Assembly (NCBI GenBank): GCA_021521415.1
Contig: JAIQDT010006446.1
Span: 1 to 64,000 of the forward strand
Length of the DNA stretch: 64,000 bases
From: Bidens hawaiensis
Lineage: Eukaryota > Streptophyta > Magnoliopsida > Asterales > Asteraceae
Direction of reading: 5' to 3'
The notes under the pieces were generated by a model. It worked only from the letters and a program-made list of their open reading frames with translations, had not been told where the DNA came from and ran no database searches. Of this stretch, positions 32,596-44,386 are shown piece by piece; position 1 is the stretch's first letter, and every line of letters begins with the position of its first letter. The translations under genes and the position numbers were made by a program.

Positions 32596-34478
32596 CTTCC
32601 TGAAACATTGCTCATAATGATGTCTGATTCACTGCCGGTGTCCACCAGGACTTTTGACACCTCATAATGAGCGATGTGTGCAGTGATGACTAGGGGACTG
32701 CTGATAGACGGGCCTCCTCTGATTATTGGGAAGATTACTTGTTGCTCGCGCCAATCCCCTTGGATTTGCGCGCTTCTCTTCCTCGATCTTTGCCTTTGCC
32801 TTCCTCCTTCAGCTACACAGATTCTTTTGAATTTTTTACTGGCTGAGGCTCCGTCTGGTTGTTCATTCTCTGGTCTTGGGTTTTTTACTAGGTGAGCCAA
32901 CTTGCCTGATTTCACATCTTTTTCGATTGCATCCTTCAAATGATGGCATGCATCGGTGTTGTGCCCTGTGGATTTGTGAAACTCACAATAATTGCCACTG
33001 TTTGGTGGTCCCTTATGGAGTAATGGCCTGGGGCTTTTAAACTGGACATTCTCTGTGCTTAACACTTGCGAAGGCGTTTTGGTGAGGGGAGTCCATATTC
33101 TTGGTAGAGGTCTGTTAGTCTCTCTGCCGCCTTCCTTCTTGTCACCCTCTCCGCGATTAAGAATGTCTTTTTGGGGCTGTGGTGAACTTTGTTGCGCTTG
33201 CTTTTCTACGGGAGAATAATTGGTTTGTTGCAACCTGGACCATACGGAGTTTTGTTTGCCCCTCCTTTCATTGTTGCGTGGTGCTTCTGTTTGATGCCCT
33301 CTATCTCTTGCTCTGTCTTGGGCAATTTGTTTTTCATTTCGCGCGAAGACTCGCGATGCTTCCATAAGCTTAGCCCAAGTGGTTGGCATTCCTTCTCTGC
33401 TCACGAGAGCTCTGCGGAGTTGATCACTGCGCGCACCTTGTATAAAGGCCACGCGCAAGAGTTGTTCAGTGATGCCTCCAATTGCAAGAGATTCCTGATT
33501 GAAACGAGTTATGTAGTCTTCAATGGTTTCATCATTCCTGCGCACGCAGTGCATGATGTCATCAGGGTCGCGCGTGTGTCTGCGCTGCTGTACAAAGTGA
33601 GCCTGGAACTTTTCCAATAGCTTTTCGAACCCATCGATTTGTCCTGTCGGCAAGCTTTCGAACCAGACACGCGCTGCGCCCGTGAGGCAGCGAGCAAACA
33701 TGTGACACCATGTTGGCATCGTCCAACTTTCTAGGTTTCCAGTGTTGTAAAAACCTTGTAAGAAATCATCTGGATCTGTTGTACCATCGTACTTGCCTAA
33801 ACCACTTGGCATCTTGGTTTTGTGTTGAATGGGAGCCTTCACAATGCGCTCAGTGAATTTTGAATGTTTTACCAAGATGGCTGGCCTATATGGTGTGGTT
33901 ACGTCCACTTGCCCTTTCGCTTGTGGGTTATATGGTGTGTATAGATCCATATTTGCTTTGGCTCCAGGTGCTATGTTCATGTGTGCGCGAAGCTGTGAAC
34001 CTCCTGCATGAGTATCTCGCGCCTTCCTCATGCTGTGCACCTCTTCCTCATCATTAATATCAGCGTGTTCGGTGTGAACAGAGTGACCGTCTTCCGGCGC
34101 GCGCGTCTTTTTTGTTGTTCCCTGAATGGTTTGTTTATCAAATGCGAGCCTCTGTGTTAAGTCGGCTAACTTTTTGTGTTTTACCAGCTCATTGTATTTG
34201 TCCATTAAACGCCGTTGTTCGTTTATGAGCCATTCTTTAGGGTCATTGGTTTCAACTTCCGGACCCATTGGTCCTTTATGTTTTGTACCAGTCAGAATTT
34301 GGAATGTGAGATCGTCTGGAGGAGTTTCAGTCTGGCTATGAGGTGTTGTGTTGAAGGGATGGTTACTGGTGGTGCGCGCAGTGTCACGCGGCACCCTCAG
34401 AACCTGATGTCCCTCATTAACATCCTCAAGCTCATTATCCTCCAGAACTTGATCATTGTTTCGAGCACCGGAAACCAT
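32559..34478 (-). pseudogene. TE2 gag and protease start
   Basis: 639 codons from the ATG in CACCATGG. Order: variable N-terminus shared with TE1; retrotransposon gag core (about 235-395, e.g. AARVWFESLP, HFVQQRR, DYITRFNQE, AFIQGARSDQLRRAL); a basic Gln-rich linker; a zinc-knuckle-like CEFHKSTGHNTDACHHL; then the start of the aspartic protease with its active site VDTGSESDIIM. Soon after the active site (near 32610) the frame changes, and the rest of the protease continues in the frame of the RT block. That shift may be decay, or less likely a programmed shift, as TE3 changes frame at a different place. Confidence 0.87.
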
Positions 34479-34529
34479 GGTGAAGATTTTCAGAGAGAAA
34501 ACTGACGAAATAGTGGTTTTGTTGCCGTT

Positions 34530-34549
34530 GTAACAGGTGATGGCGCAAA
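34530..34549 (-). other. TE2 primer binding site (degenerate)
   Basis: On the minus strand, TTTGCGCCATCACC follows the 5' LTR directly. TE1 has TTGGCGCCATCCG at the same place, so the TE2 site has lost the exact TGG complement to a tRNA CCA end. Confidence 0.6.
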
Positions 34550-35513
34550 TGAAGAAGCGTGAATCGACTTACTAGTATTCGATCTACGTTCCTCGGGTAT
34601 GAGTGTGCTATATCACCGATGGTTTTCCGAGACACGAGTTCTTCCACCTACAAAACGAACAGCACCGTGAGCTTACCCCTCAGAAAGGGACAGAGGGGTC
34701 CTCTTTGGGGTAACCCTCCGGTGTGAGAATAAGATATTGTAGGAGAAGATAAGAATATGAAAATGAGTAAGGAGTTAGAATATATTTTCTTCCCTGACCT
34801 CAACTGTGGAGGTGGTGTGGTATTTATAGTATTAGGGTTTCCAATGATTGGGCTCAGACCCAATTAGGGCCTTTTTGGCCTCCTCCTATTGCTTCGCGCC
34901 ACGTGTACTTAGGACACCTAGTGCTTTTTCATTGATTATTCTCTGACCAAGGTATTTCACCTGACCCATGTGTCATCACGTGGTAGCACATGGGCTTTGC
35001 TGAGTTGTCCACCCTTCATTGGCAGCTGTCAACATCAGCATAATCTTTATTCCTTAAAAGATACCTTCTGGAAGGTTGTCTGATGAGCACAATCATAGTT
35101 CTCCTTATCCTGATTTGGATAAGGACGTGGTTGGTTGTGTGCATATGTGATATGCGCCTATCCTGGGGATGCGCGAGGTCTTCTCTTTATTCTCACGCGC
35201 AGATGTTTCATGCGCAGATGTGATATGCGTGAGCATGTGATATGCGTAAGCATATGTAATATGCGTGAGCATATGTGATATGCGCCACGCGCAGATGTGA
35301 TATGCGTGAGCATATGTGACGCGTGAGCATATGTGATATGCGTGAGCATATGTGATATGCGTGAGCATATGTGATGCGTGAGCATATGTGATATGCGCCA
35401 CACGCATAGGTTTTGGCTTTGTGTCTTCATGACATCCTGATTTCAAGCCTCTTGTCTATATCTTGTGGGTTGACCCGCCCCGCTCAATGTTAAGGCGGGT
35501 GCATACCCCTTCA
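34550..35513 (-). repeat. TE2 5' LTR
   Basis: 964 bp. TATA box at 34821-34828 (minus strand). Same tandem array as the other LTR at about 35215-35405. About four base differences from 23141-24104 by eye. Confidence 0.95.
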
Positions 35514-36003
35514 AATATATTTGTGCATATCATAATATTTATATATTAAATTATGATGGGTGAGAATCAAGTAGTGTAATTTTATATACAACATAATGTA
35601 ATTATAGCGATAGTGTAATTACAGCATAATGTAATTATATTATTTAATTACATAATTACACCATTTGTAAATATAAGGACACTACTTGATTTACACACTT
35701 AGCACGCTAATTTAATTTGTACGTTAACTTTCCTCAAATTATGATAAAGATAACTAATAATATATTATACTATATATAAACATTATAACTAAAAGATTTA
35801 TAATGATAAATGAAAATGTATATGAATTCATTAATAAATAATAAACGAGAGCCGAGCTTGAAAAAGTAACTCATGAGCCGAACTTGAGCATTAGAAAAAA
35901 GAGCTCGAAACGAGTCTAGCTCAAGCATTCCTCAGTTAAAGCGAGCCTAGCTTAAGCCTAGTCGAGTTTGGTCTCGGCTCCACCCGTTTGCACCCTTGCA
36001 CCT
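35514..36003. repeat. MITE family A copy 3, right half
   Basis: Continues the element broken by TE2. After an AT-rich core it has GAGCCGAGCTTG and GAGCTCGAAACGAG words and ends CCCGTTTGCACCCTTGCACC, matching the right end of 2705-3204. Confidence 0.65.
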
Positions 36004-36071
36004 TTAGGATTCCAGAATGCATATATTTAGCATATCTGCATCACCCTTTTAGGTTTCATTTTTCATAGAGT

Positions 36072-36460
36072 CGTCATCATCATCATCGTACTCAGTAAAT
36101 CCCACCAATAGCAAAGCTATGGTTGGGTTTGAGGAGGGTTAGATGTAGACAACCTCACCTCTACCCCGTATGAATAGAGAGGCTGCTTCCGGTGAGACCC
36201 CCGGCTCGATGGTAGTTTTGCATCAAGCCTTGGACATAAGGCGCATAACACTCAACCACCGGGACACCGGCCGATTGGTGCGTGTACCCTTGTCTTTTGG
36301 CTATCAATGCCACCACATAATGCCTAATTAACCTTCCGTCACTTTTAACGTTATTTTCACAAAATTAGTAAAATAACGTCAAAATTAGTGAAGTTTCACT
36401 TTTGCCCACCCGAGGGTTCACACATATATACATTATATGGGTGCACTGCAAGCAGGGCAG
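36072..36460 (-). repeat. SINE-type retroelement, copy 1
   Basis: 389 bp, oriented on the minus strand. Its 3' end is a (GAT)n tail, seen on the plus strand as CATCATCATC. Flanked by a long target duplication, TTCATTTTTCATAGAGT (36055-36071) and the same with one extra T (36461-36478). It is about 85-90% similar to 44434-44821. The GGGGTCTCA and CTACATCTAACCCTCCTCA words are common in plant SINE tails. Confidence 0.78.
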
Positions 36461-36650
36461 TTCATTTTTTCATAGAGTAGAATTTATAAATAACAGTGAG
36501 TATATATATACAAATTGAAGTTTTGACACCTTTTTTACATGTATTTTGTGTTAAGATCTCCGGTGTTGATTATAAATGGTTTTTTTTTTTTTTTTTTTGT
36601 TTTGTATAAAAATTAAGGCAAAAACTGTGCATTGAGCATAAAAGGCAACA

Positions 36651-37190
36651 ATGGCAGCAGAAAAAAGTCAAGAATGTGTTCCTTCTGCTTCTGCTCCAGT
36701 CATGACTTCATGTAGAAGGAAGAAGTCAGCAGATGCAAGTTTCTTGCAGGATGTGAAAGATCACATTGATGAGTTCATACATGCTTCCATGGATGAGCAT
36801 AATACATGCTTCCAAAAGACCATTTCTAAGGTTTGTTTCTCAAATAAACCCTATGTTCATGCCTAACTTGGTTTAAAATATCACGAGGCTCGTCTATGTA
36901 CAACCAAATAAACTTCACTTACAGCAATATATCAACCTATTCATCAAATTAAATTTTCATAGTTTTTATATGGAGACCCTTATTTTGACCCACAACTACA
37001 TAAGACTTACATGTTTCATGTTTGCCCCCTTATGTGTTTTGCTTAGCGCCTTTTAAAACCAAGATGCTTAATATTTATAGAATGATGTGTATTGTAGATG
37101 TTCGGAATGTCTAAGGTTGTTACACAAAAGAGTGGTGATAGCAAGGGAGTTGAGAGTTCATTGCCCCTACAAACAGTTGTTTCTGATTAG
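36651..37190 (+). CDS. small plant protein, unknown function
   Basis: Two exons: 36651-36830 (60 codons) and 37098-37190 (30 codons plus stop). A 267-bp intron with GT/AG ends joins them in phase 0, giving 90 residues. The ATG lies in AACAATGGCAG, a good plant context. Sequence: a Ser/Ala-rich basic N-terminus (CRRKKSAD), then SFLQDVKDHIDEFIHASMDE and HNTCFQKTISK, then MFGMSK, ending VESSLPLQTVVSD. This looks like a conserved small plant-specific family I remember without a known role. No signal peptide or membrane segment. The intact frame across the splice argues for a real gene. Its 5' flank has a T-run (36580-36599) that may belong to a leader intron. Confidence 0.75.
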
Positions 37191-38245
37191 CGAATTAGTG
37201 TAAGTTCTTGCGGCATGCGCTTCGACCCGATGATTTTGTCACTGTTTTATTAAAGGCTATGCATAATAGTGATGTTCATATGTTATGATGTATGTGAGGG
37301 GATTTTGGACTAGTATCTGTATCTACAGTTCGCAGTGCATGACAACTTGTGGGAAATTATGAGATTCTTGATTGACTTCAAACAAACTTTGAACTCAAAA
37401 TCTGGCAGACATATATTTACTGTTAACTATCAAAATTTTATGCCAATCGCCTCTTGGCTTAGTGGCACATGGCGTTTATCCCCATCAAACCAGTGTGCGT
37501 TCGAATCCCACAAAGTGGAAATTAGGTGGATCTTACTGTTTTAGGAGAAGACTTTGAGGGGGTAGCTGGTCAGGTGGGTGTGTGTTTGCTGTCAAAAGTC
37601 AAAAGTGGGCAATGCATTGACCTGCCATATATTTGGTCACAAGTATTTGACTAATATCTGGAAACGATACTAGTTCTTGCAACTCCTCTAATTGTTTGAA
37701 TCTGAAAGTGATAGCACGATTCGGTAATATTATTGAGGACTTAATCTCTTTCGTTTGTGAAACTTGAACCCAAGACCCCCCCCCCCCCCTTCTCAAACAC
37801 AACTGTTTAAAAGCTTTGCCTTTGCCTGTGGTCCGCCCTTCCAAAAGACATATTGGATTTTAATAATCTGGACCAACTTATTTATCGATACTCTATTGTG
37901 GCAAGATGACTAACGATGTTCTTAACTTTCATTTTGAATGTCAAGGGCAATACCGCCAACATAAGTAGGAACCACGTGACGGCTCTTCATCGGCATCATT
38001 CAGGCCTGCTCGGATACCAACCTCCGTGCAATGCCAATCCAATCTACAAAACACTTTGTAAGCCAACATTGGGCTTGTGCTCCCCTTTGGTGGACTTGCA
38101 ACCATTTATTTGGATTTATTGTCCCAATAAATTTTTCATCATCAACCGGGTCTAAGTGTCTAACTCTTCACCTGTTTTGGGGCTGATAGTTTTTTAATAG
38201 TGGGCTTCTCAACAGTTCGGGTCTCATTTTGGACCAACAACCGAT
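37191..38245. other. intergenic
   Basis: No convincing gene. It includes a possible SINE fragment (37446-37547) and a C-run of about 16 at 37777-37792. The ORF at 37916-38155 has no recognisable domain. Confidence 0.45.
37446..37547 (+). repeat. possible tRNA-related SINE fragment
   Basis: TTGGCTTAGTGGCACATGG resembles an RNA polymerase III box A and GCGTTCGAATCCCAC a box B, about 40 nt apart. No cloverleaf can be drawn, so it is SINE-like rather than a tRNA gene. No clear target duplication. Confidence 0.35.
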
Positions 38246-38253
38246 GTTTCGGA

Positions 38254-39128
38254 TAGAGGTGCACAAAGAACCCGAACCTGGAACCGGACCCGAAAAAAAA
38301 ATCCGGAACCGGTTTTTTTTTAAACCCGGGTTTTTTTTATAACCGAACCCGACCCTACCCGTAGGGTACGGATAGGGTATGACTTTCAATGCTGAAACCA
38401 AAACCCGTACCCGATAATACCCGAAACCCGGTTCTAGTTATACCCGAAATCCGGGTTTTTTGCATACCCGAAACCCGGGATTTTTGCATACCCAAACCGG
38501 GTTTTTTGCTTACCTGAACTGGATTTTTTTGCATACCTGATATTAGTATTTGTGCACATGTGTATCTGTGACACTTGACAATGGTTGTGTGGTTACCCAC
38601 AAATCTATAGCCGTTCTTCAACGGAACTTAGAATCACATATTTGATATAAATATTTTGTTTAGAGCAACGTCTTTTGATATATCAAACAACAATTTAAAA
38701 CACATAAAATATATGTTTTTTTATATCATTGTTTAGTTATTTACATATGTTTGAATTATGTTTGAATGAACTTTGAAGTTTGTATGCAAAAAAATGGAAT
38801 TATAATAAAAAAAAACAAAGTAGGCCCGTTAACAGAAGAATGCTGCAGAAAATTGGTTTTTTTAATACCCAGAAATAGGGTATTCAAAGACCCGGAAAAT
38901 GTGTTTTTTCAATACCCGAAAATAGGGTATTCAAATACCTGGGTATTGAAAACCCGGTTCAATACCTGACCCGGTACATAGGGTATGGTTTTTCATGCCA
39001 ATACCCGGACCCGGACCCGAACCCGACCAGGTTATTACTAATACCTGATTTTTCAACACCCGATCATACCCATACCTGGTTCCATACCTGAACCCGGTTT
39101 TTTATAATACCCGATTTGTGCACCTCTA
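38254..39128. repeat. hAT-like MITE, family C, tandem copy 1
   Basis: 875 bp. Starts TAGAGGTGCACAAAGAACCC and ends GATTTGTGCACCTCTA. CCCGAACCC/GGGTTT words are repeated through it. 8-bp duplications GTTTCGGA lie at 38246-38253 and 39129-39136. Second copy follows at once. Confidence 0.85.
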
Positions 39129-39137
39129 GTTTCGGAT

Positions 39138-40229
39138 TAGAGGTGCACAAAAAACCCGAACCCAGAACCAGACCCGAAGAAAAACCCGGAAACGGTTTTT
39201 TTAAACCCGTGTTTTTTATACCCGAACCCGACCCTACCCGTAGGGTACGGATAGGGTACGACTTTCAATGCTGAAACCCGTACCCGATAATACCCGAAAC
39301 CCGGTTCTAGTTATACCCGAAACCCGGGTTTTTGCATACCCGAAACCTGGGTTTTTTGCATACCCGAAACGGGTTTTTTGCTTACCCGAACTGGATTTTT
39401 TTGCATACCTGATATTAGTATTTGTGCACATGTGTCTGTTTGACACTTGACAATGGTTGTGTGGCTACCCACAGATCTTTAGCCGTTCTTCAACGGAACT
39501 TTTTTGAAACACATATTTGATATAAATATTTTGTTTAGAGCAACGTCTTTTGATATATCAAACAACAATTTAAAACACATAAAATATATGTTTTTTTATA
39601 TCATTGTTTAGTTATTTACATATGTTTGAATTATGTTTGAATGTAGGGATGAGATTGGGATGGCACCGGTACCGATCCCGAAATTCAGAAATTGTTGGTA
39701 CCGGTACCGAAATGTTCGGTTCGGTACCGGTATTTCATGAAAAATTCGGGAAATACCGGCACTGTACCGGTACCGTACCGATACCGAAAACTCAAAACTT
39801 GGTACCGATGGTACCAAATCGGTACCGAATTCGGTACCGGTACCAATCGGTACCCGTACCGAAAACACTCATCCCTATTTGAATGAACTTTGAAATTTGT
39901 ATGCAAAAAAATGGAGTTATAATAAAAAAAACAAAGTAGGCCCGTTAACAGAAGAATGCTGCAGAAAATTGGTTTTTTTAATACCCAGAAATAGGGTATT
40001 CAAATACCCGGAAAATGTGTTTTTTCAATACCCGAAAATAGGGTATTCAAATTCTCGGGTATTGAAAACCCGGTTCAATACCCGACCCGGACCCGGTACA
40101 TAGGGTATGGTTTTTCATGCCAATACCCGGACGCGAACCCGACCCGGTTATTACTAATACCCGATCATACCCGTACCCTGTTCCATACCCAAACCCGGTT
40201 TTTTTTAATACCCGATTTGTGCACCTCTA
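39138..40229. repeat. hAT-like MITE, family C, tandem copy 2
   Basis: 1,092 bp; about 850 bp without the nested element at 39644-39877 and its duplication. Same ends as copy 1. A third GTTTCGGA lies at 40230-40237. Confidence 0.85.
39644..39877. repeat. nested hAT MITE, family D
   Basis: 234 bp, starting TAGGGATGAG and ending CTCATCCCTA, filled with GGTACCGGTACC words. Perfect 8-bp duplication TTTGAATG (39636-39643, 39878-39885). Tandem copy 1 has the uninterrupted site ATGTTTGAATGAACTTTG near 38757-38776, which proves the insertion. Confidence 0.92.
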
Positions 40230-40237
40230 GTTTCGGA

Positions 40238-42459
40238 TAGTTGCAAGTTAGTCAAACGATCCACATAACACCAAAATGGACATCAACACTGTACCTAGCT
40301 AGGTATGGAACTAGTGATTGCTGGCAATATTATGGCTCTAAGCATCTCTCATATCGGGTATTATGCGATTTTCATACCAAACCGCACCTTAAAACTAAAT
40401 GATGTAAATGGATATATATAGATTGATCTTCCATCCCAATGTTTTTTCTCCTACTCTCGTTTGTCTATTCAGACTTTGATAGCTAGGTTATACCGGATAT
40501 CGCATACTTCATAGGTCGCACCAACTATACTCTTGTCACAATGCTATGCTACTATCAACTCACATTCGCTATGGCACTCCCTTCTTCGACATCCATCTCA
40601 TTGTGTCTTTTCTAGTAATTTGAATAATGGTTGTAATCTTTTTAAGTAAACCTTTGTCAAAACAATGTATGATTGCACTATTGCAGTACTCCCAAATCTA
40701 GTATGGAGTATATTATCTTCGATTGGTGCGCATTATTATTTTGCATATTATACACTGGCATTCGGGGTCCTCTCCACCGTTTCAGTTATAAGTATTTACT
40801 ACGTTGCTTTGCCTAGCTATACGCCTATACCCCTTAACACGCTGCTCTTATAAGACACTCACTTCTTTTGCTCCACCATCAAAAACGTCCACTTAGATGG
40901 TGCTCTTGAAGTAATCCAAGATCAAACGCGTCAATGTGTGTTTGATTCTTGTGTTACTTGCAAGATCCCTTGCCTACACACCCCAACAAAACGGAGTAAA
41001 ATCGCCACCTTCCGTTTCTTTCAATCATGTTCCAATAGGAGGATTTCATGTTCCTAAGGACCAAACCATTTTGTGTTCTTTCCTTTTCAACTTTCTTTCT
41101 ATTTTTACCAATCAGGCACCACCCTGAATTTTAAAGTATGAACAAATGTGGCAATGATATGCAAGAATTATGCATCTACCTTGAATTTTAAAAACCGGAA
41201 TAAAACTCAAACACAAGCAAAAGAATGATCCGAAGGAATGCATATAATACAAAGAATAGATATGAAGGTGATGAAATACTCTAATCAAGGTTTATTGTAT
41301 GCTCGATTTGCTACACTTGGTTTCAAGCAAAACGTTGCTCAGAACGTTCGGTTTAATGGGGGCATACTAACTGAGTTTAATTATCATCTATTATAGTCAT
41401 TACCATTTGATTTATCATTTATCCCTTATGTTTGTTTGTTAGTTATTATTCCATCTCTAATTTGAATTTATAGTAGTTGCTGACGTTTTATTATTATAAT
41501 CTCATTATCTTGTTGTCCGGTTACACCGATCTATATTTAAACAAAAAAGTGATTCATGATAGATCAATATATGAAAAACTCCAAATTTATCGATTCTATT
41601 ATAAATTGAGGTTACTAAAACTGTTTATGACTTATCATCAAGTTTTGTTGTAGTTTACTAGTTTTTCTATAAATTTGAAATGACTTTAGTTAATACACTT
41701 TAGATATATTTGGAATAACCAAAAATAAGTTTGTTTATATATAGAAATATATACCTTTTATATATATAATTATAAAGCATTTCAAGTCAAGCTCTAGCCA
41801 ACCTTGAATTCTTTTGATGCTTTGAGCTAAGTACTTGCTTACTTGCTTGTATTATGAAAGCTCCTTGAACTATCAAGCCAAACTAGAGCTTAACGAGAAG
41901 CGGTTTAGACGAACTTGAATCGTGTCAAGCTCGATCTTGACAAGTTTTGAGTCCAAGTTCTGGGTTCAAATCTTTCCTTTTCATGTGATATCAGTAAAGG
42001 TCAAATGAGAACCACAAAACTTTGAAAATCATTAACATTGTCTTTCAGTTCACTCGCGTGTCTCGACCGTTCACATGTGAACAAGTCAAATCGCATATGA
42101 AGTAAACATTAATTTTATTGTTTTTAACTTGTTTAAATTTCAGATTCATCATCCTGTTCGGCGAATCAAATTGCAAATATTAAATTTCACAAAATAAGAA
42201 AGCATCTGCATTACATAAATTGCAAACAAAGCACACAATTGGTATGACTTCACTCCATTACATAAAGGACATCTAGTTACATCTGGCATGCATCGACGTG
42301 GATAACCGTTGCATCTTTATTATAGCTATTTGTTCACATCAATGCTTGAGATTTGTCACCCTGCATTTCAGACAAAGAGCTTCATGAATGGATAAAGAAT
42401 TTAGTATGGTGTCTAAACACTCACATTGTATAGTATTGTTGTAATTACCTTATATCTGA
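40238..42459. other. intergenic, possible gene relics
   Basis: No intact gene. Frames at 40665-40853 and 40936-41127 look mildly protein-like. The second includes YTPQQNGVKSPPS and IGGFHVPKD, hinting at copia integrase or cytochrome P450 scraps, but neither is supportable. The part up to 42459 is the 3' flank of the RADIALIS-like gene. Confidence 0.4.
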
Positions 42460-42702
42460 TCATCCTGTGGTTAGGTAGTTGGGATAAGGAACTCGACCGC
42501 TTTCAATGTTCTTCAGATCCTCCACAAGGACTTGATAATGCTGCTTCACTTCCTCTGCAGTTTTGCCACCAACCGCCTTGGCGACATTATGCCACCTGTC
42601 AGGGGTATCTTTGTCAAACACCGCCAGCGCCTTCTCAAATGCCTTATTCTGAGTAGCAGTCCATGAACCCGACCCACGTGAAGACATTGAGCTTGATGCC
42701 AT
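42460..42702 (-). CDS. RL: RADIALIS-like single-MYB (SANT) protein
   Basis: 80 residues, one exon. An upstream in-frame Met exists at 42714, but MASSSMSS at 42702 is the family start. It is one SANT/MYB repeat: Trp14 ([14 protein letters not shown]), Trp37 ([12 protein letters not shown]) and Tyr56 in the third-position slot ([10 protein letters not shown]), then the conserved tail [18 protein letters not shown]-like proteins are small nuclear factors that compete with DIVARICATA-type MYBs for partners (DRIF-type) and so shape organ and flower development. The protein ends soon after PNY, like short members (RL4/RL6 type); others have an extra Lys-rich tail from a second exon, not found here. 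A truncated C-terminus cannot be excluded. Confidence 0.9.
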   Translation of the reverse strand: MASSSMSSRGSGSWTATQNKAFEKALAVFDKDTPDRWHNVAKAVGGKTAEEVKQHYQVLVEDLKNIESGRVPYPNYLTTG

Positions 42703-44186
42703 ATTACACCTCAAAAGTATGAAACAAATATGCGGTTGATGTGCTAATGAGTATAAGGATAGGCAAACTATAAGGGAACACTCAAGAGTTGATATGAGTC
42801 AATAGGTGGCAGTTGTGGTCTTTCATAGGCTCCAAGAAGGAGGGGGGAGTGGGCCCGTTCTAGCTGGCCCGTTAACATTGCCAACCAAGAAGAATTTCAA
42901 ATGATTCGCCTCGGTAATTAAGCATCACAAAAGCTAGTAGGATTGAAAGTTTCTCTTGCATGAAGAATTAGCGTCAAGAGCCGGTCAACGGGGAGAAATA
43001 AAGTAAGGCCGTGGGCCCCACTTCCGTAGGCCCCCCGAATTCTAAACATGAAACACTATATGTAGGTATTCTGGGCTTTAGAATTGTCGGTAGCAGGGTT
43101 TGTGGTCTATAATTACGCATTCACTCAAGGAATCATAGGACTAAAAGCACAATAATTTTTTTTTACGATAAAGGTAAAGGCTCCGGTTTTATTATCCGCT
43201 TAGGGCCCCCCAAAAGTTTGAGTAGGCCTTATTCAGAATCTCCATAAACCATTATTTTGCCTACTTGCCAACAACATCTTATCGGATCGGTACAATATCC
43301 TTCTGTACATTTGTCTTGGAGGATTATTCGATAAAACTATTCTCGTCTCGCAGATGACGGGGGCCGGGGACCGGGTTCAAAATCAAAATAAATATAACCT
43401 TAAAAGGGGTGTCTAGACCCAATATTCCAGTCCTAGATCTCACTAGTAAAGAAATAGCCTCTCATGTGTTATCCTCATATGTACTTTGTCCTCAACAAAA
43501 GTCCAAGGTTCTAGCTGGCTACCTGTGTGCTTCTGTACGATGATTTCTACGATCAGCGCGTATTGTTCTTGTGTGCATACGCGTATGGTACCTAACGGGC
43601 CGGGTTTACTGGCGGAATATTGCTATACACTAGGATATCTGTGATGATACTATTGTTTGATTATAGGCCACAGGTTCCTTTCAGTTCAGGCTGTGGAGCC
43701 ATAATTGGCTGTCACTGGCCTAATTAGTTGGCTCTTTACTCCATACAAGGATGCATACAAATCTTCTTATTTTTGTATTTGATTTCCTTCTGTTGGTATA
43801 GGAATCTTTTTGCTTTTGTACATTTACTACTAGATTGGAAGGACTTGCATTATCATATTATGAGTCATCATCTATGATCAACTGATCTTGTGGTCAACAG
43901 TTCAGGTATATGGTCAAAGTCACGCGTATCTGATATGTTTGTGGATCGTATGTGGAGTTGATGGACATGATAAATACTCGCCAAAGAAATGAGGGAATAT
44001 GTCACTACTTTAATCCTAATAGAACCATATTCATTTCTAGTGGCAGAATGAATATCTGCATGGGGCTACCATAAATTCCATAGTGCTGTCACAATCTTTT
44101 TATGTTCAGCCTAGGACAACAATGTTTCAACATATTACTTGGTCTAGAATAACTCGGATGCATTGGATAAGCCTCCCAAACTGGGT
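42703..44186. other. intergenic
   Basis: 5' flank of the RADIALIS-like gene and featureless sequence. No second gene seen. The ORF at 44083-44343 overlaps the start of the segmental duplication and has no domain. Confidence 0.45.
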
Positions 44187-44386
44187 GGAGTGGGAGACTG
44201 GTCAAAACAGGTTTGGGTCAACAAGGTCTGAGAAAAGTGAGTTCATATCGAAGCGTGCTGTTTTTCAAAGTAGCAATTTGTTTCTGGTCAAAAACGGGTT
44301 CCGACTAGAATGGAGTCAAGTTGAAATGAGTCGTGTTAGATAAAAGTATCAAAATAGGTTCATCAGCGATATTTATGGCAGCTAGT

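Larger units (their letters stand above)
23141..35513 (-). mobile_element. TE2: full-length Tat-type Ty3/gypsy retrotransposon
   Basis: 12,373 bp on the minus strand. Two 964-bp LTRs (TGAAGGGG...CTTCTTCA) are flanked by the 5-bp target duplication AATAT (23136-23140, 35514-35518). The LTRs differ at about four positions by eye, so the insertion is young. Order along the element: LTR, primer site, gag-protease, RT with a first RNase H, a second archaeal-type RNase H, integrase, then a long antisense gene on the plus strand, polypurine tract, LTR. The second RNase H and the extra antisense gene place it in the Tat lineage. gag-pol has at least two frame changes and two in-frame stops, so this copy is probably inactive. 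It sits inside an older MITE. Confidence 0.95.

Noticed and set aside
37446..37547. Possible tRNA gene
   Set aside because: Box A and box B-like strings exist, but no acceptor stem or cloverleaf forms; kept only as a possible SINE.
37777..37792. Run of about 16 C as a functional signal
   Set aside because: A homopolymer with no context; may be a sequencing or assembly artefact.
40936..41127. ORF with YTPQQNGV and IGGFHVPKD words
   Set aside because: Resembles copia integrase and cytochrome P450 scraps at once; too short to assign.
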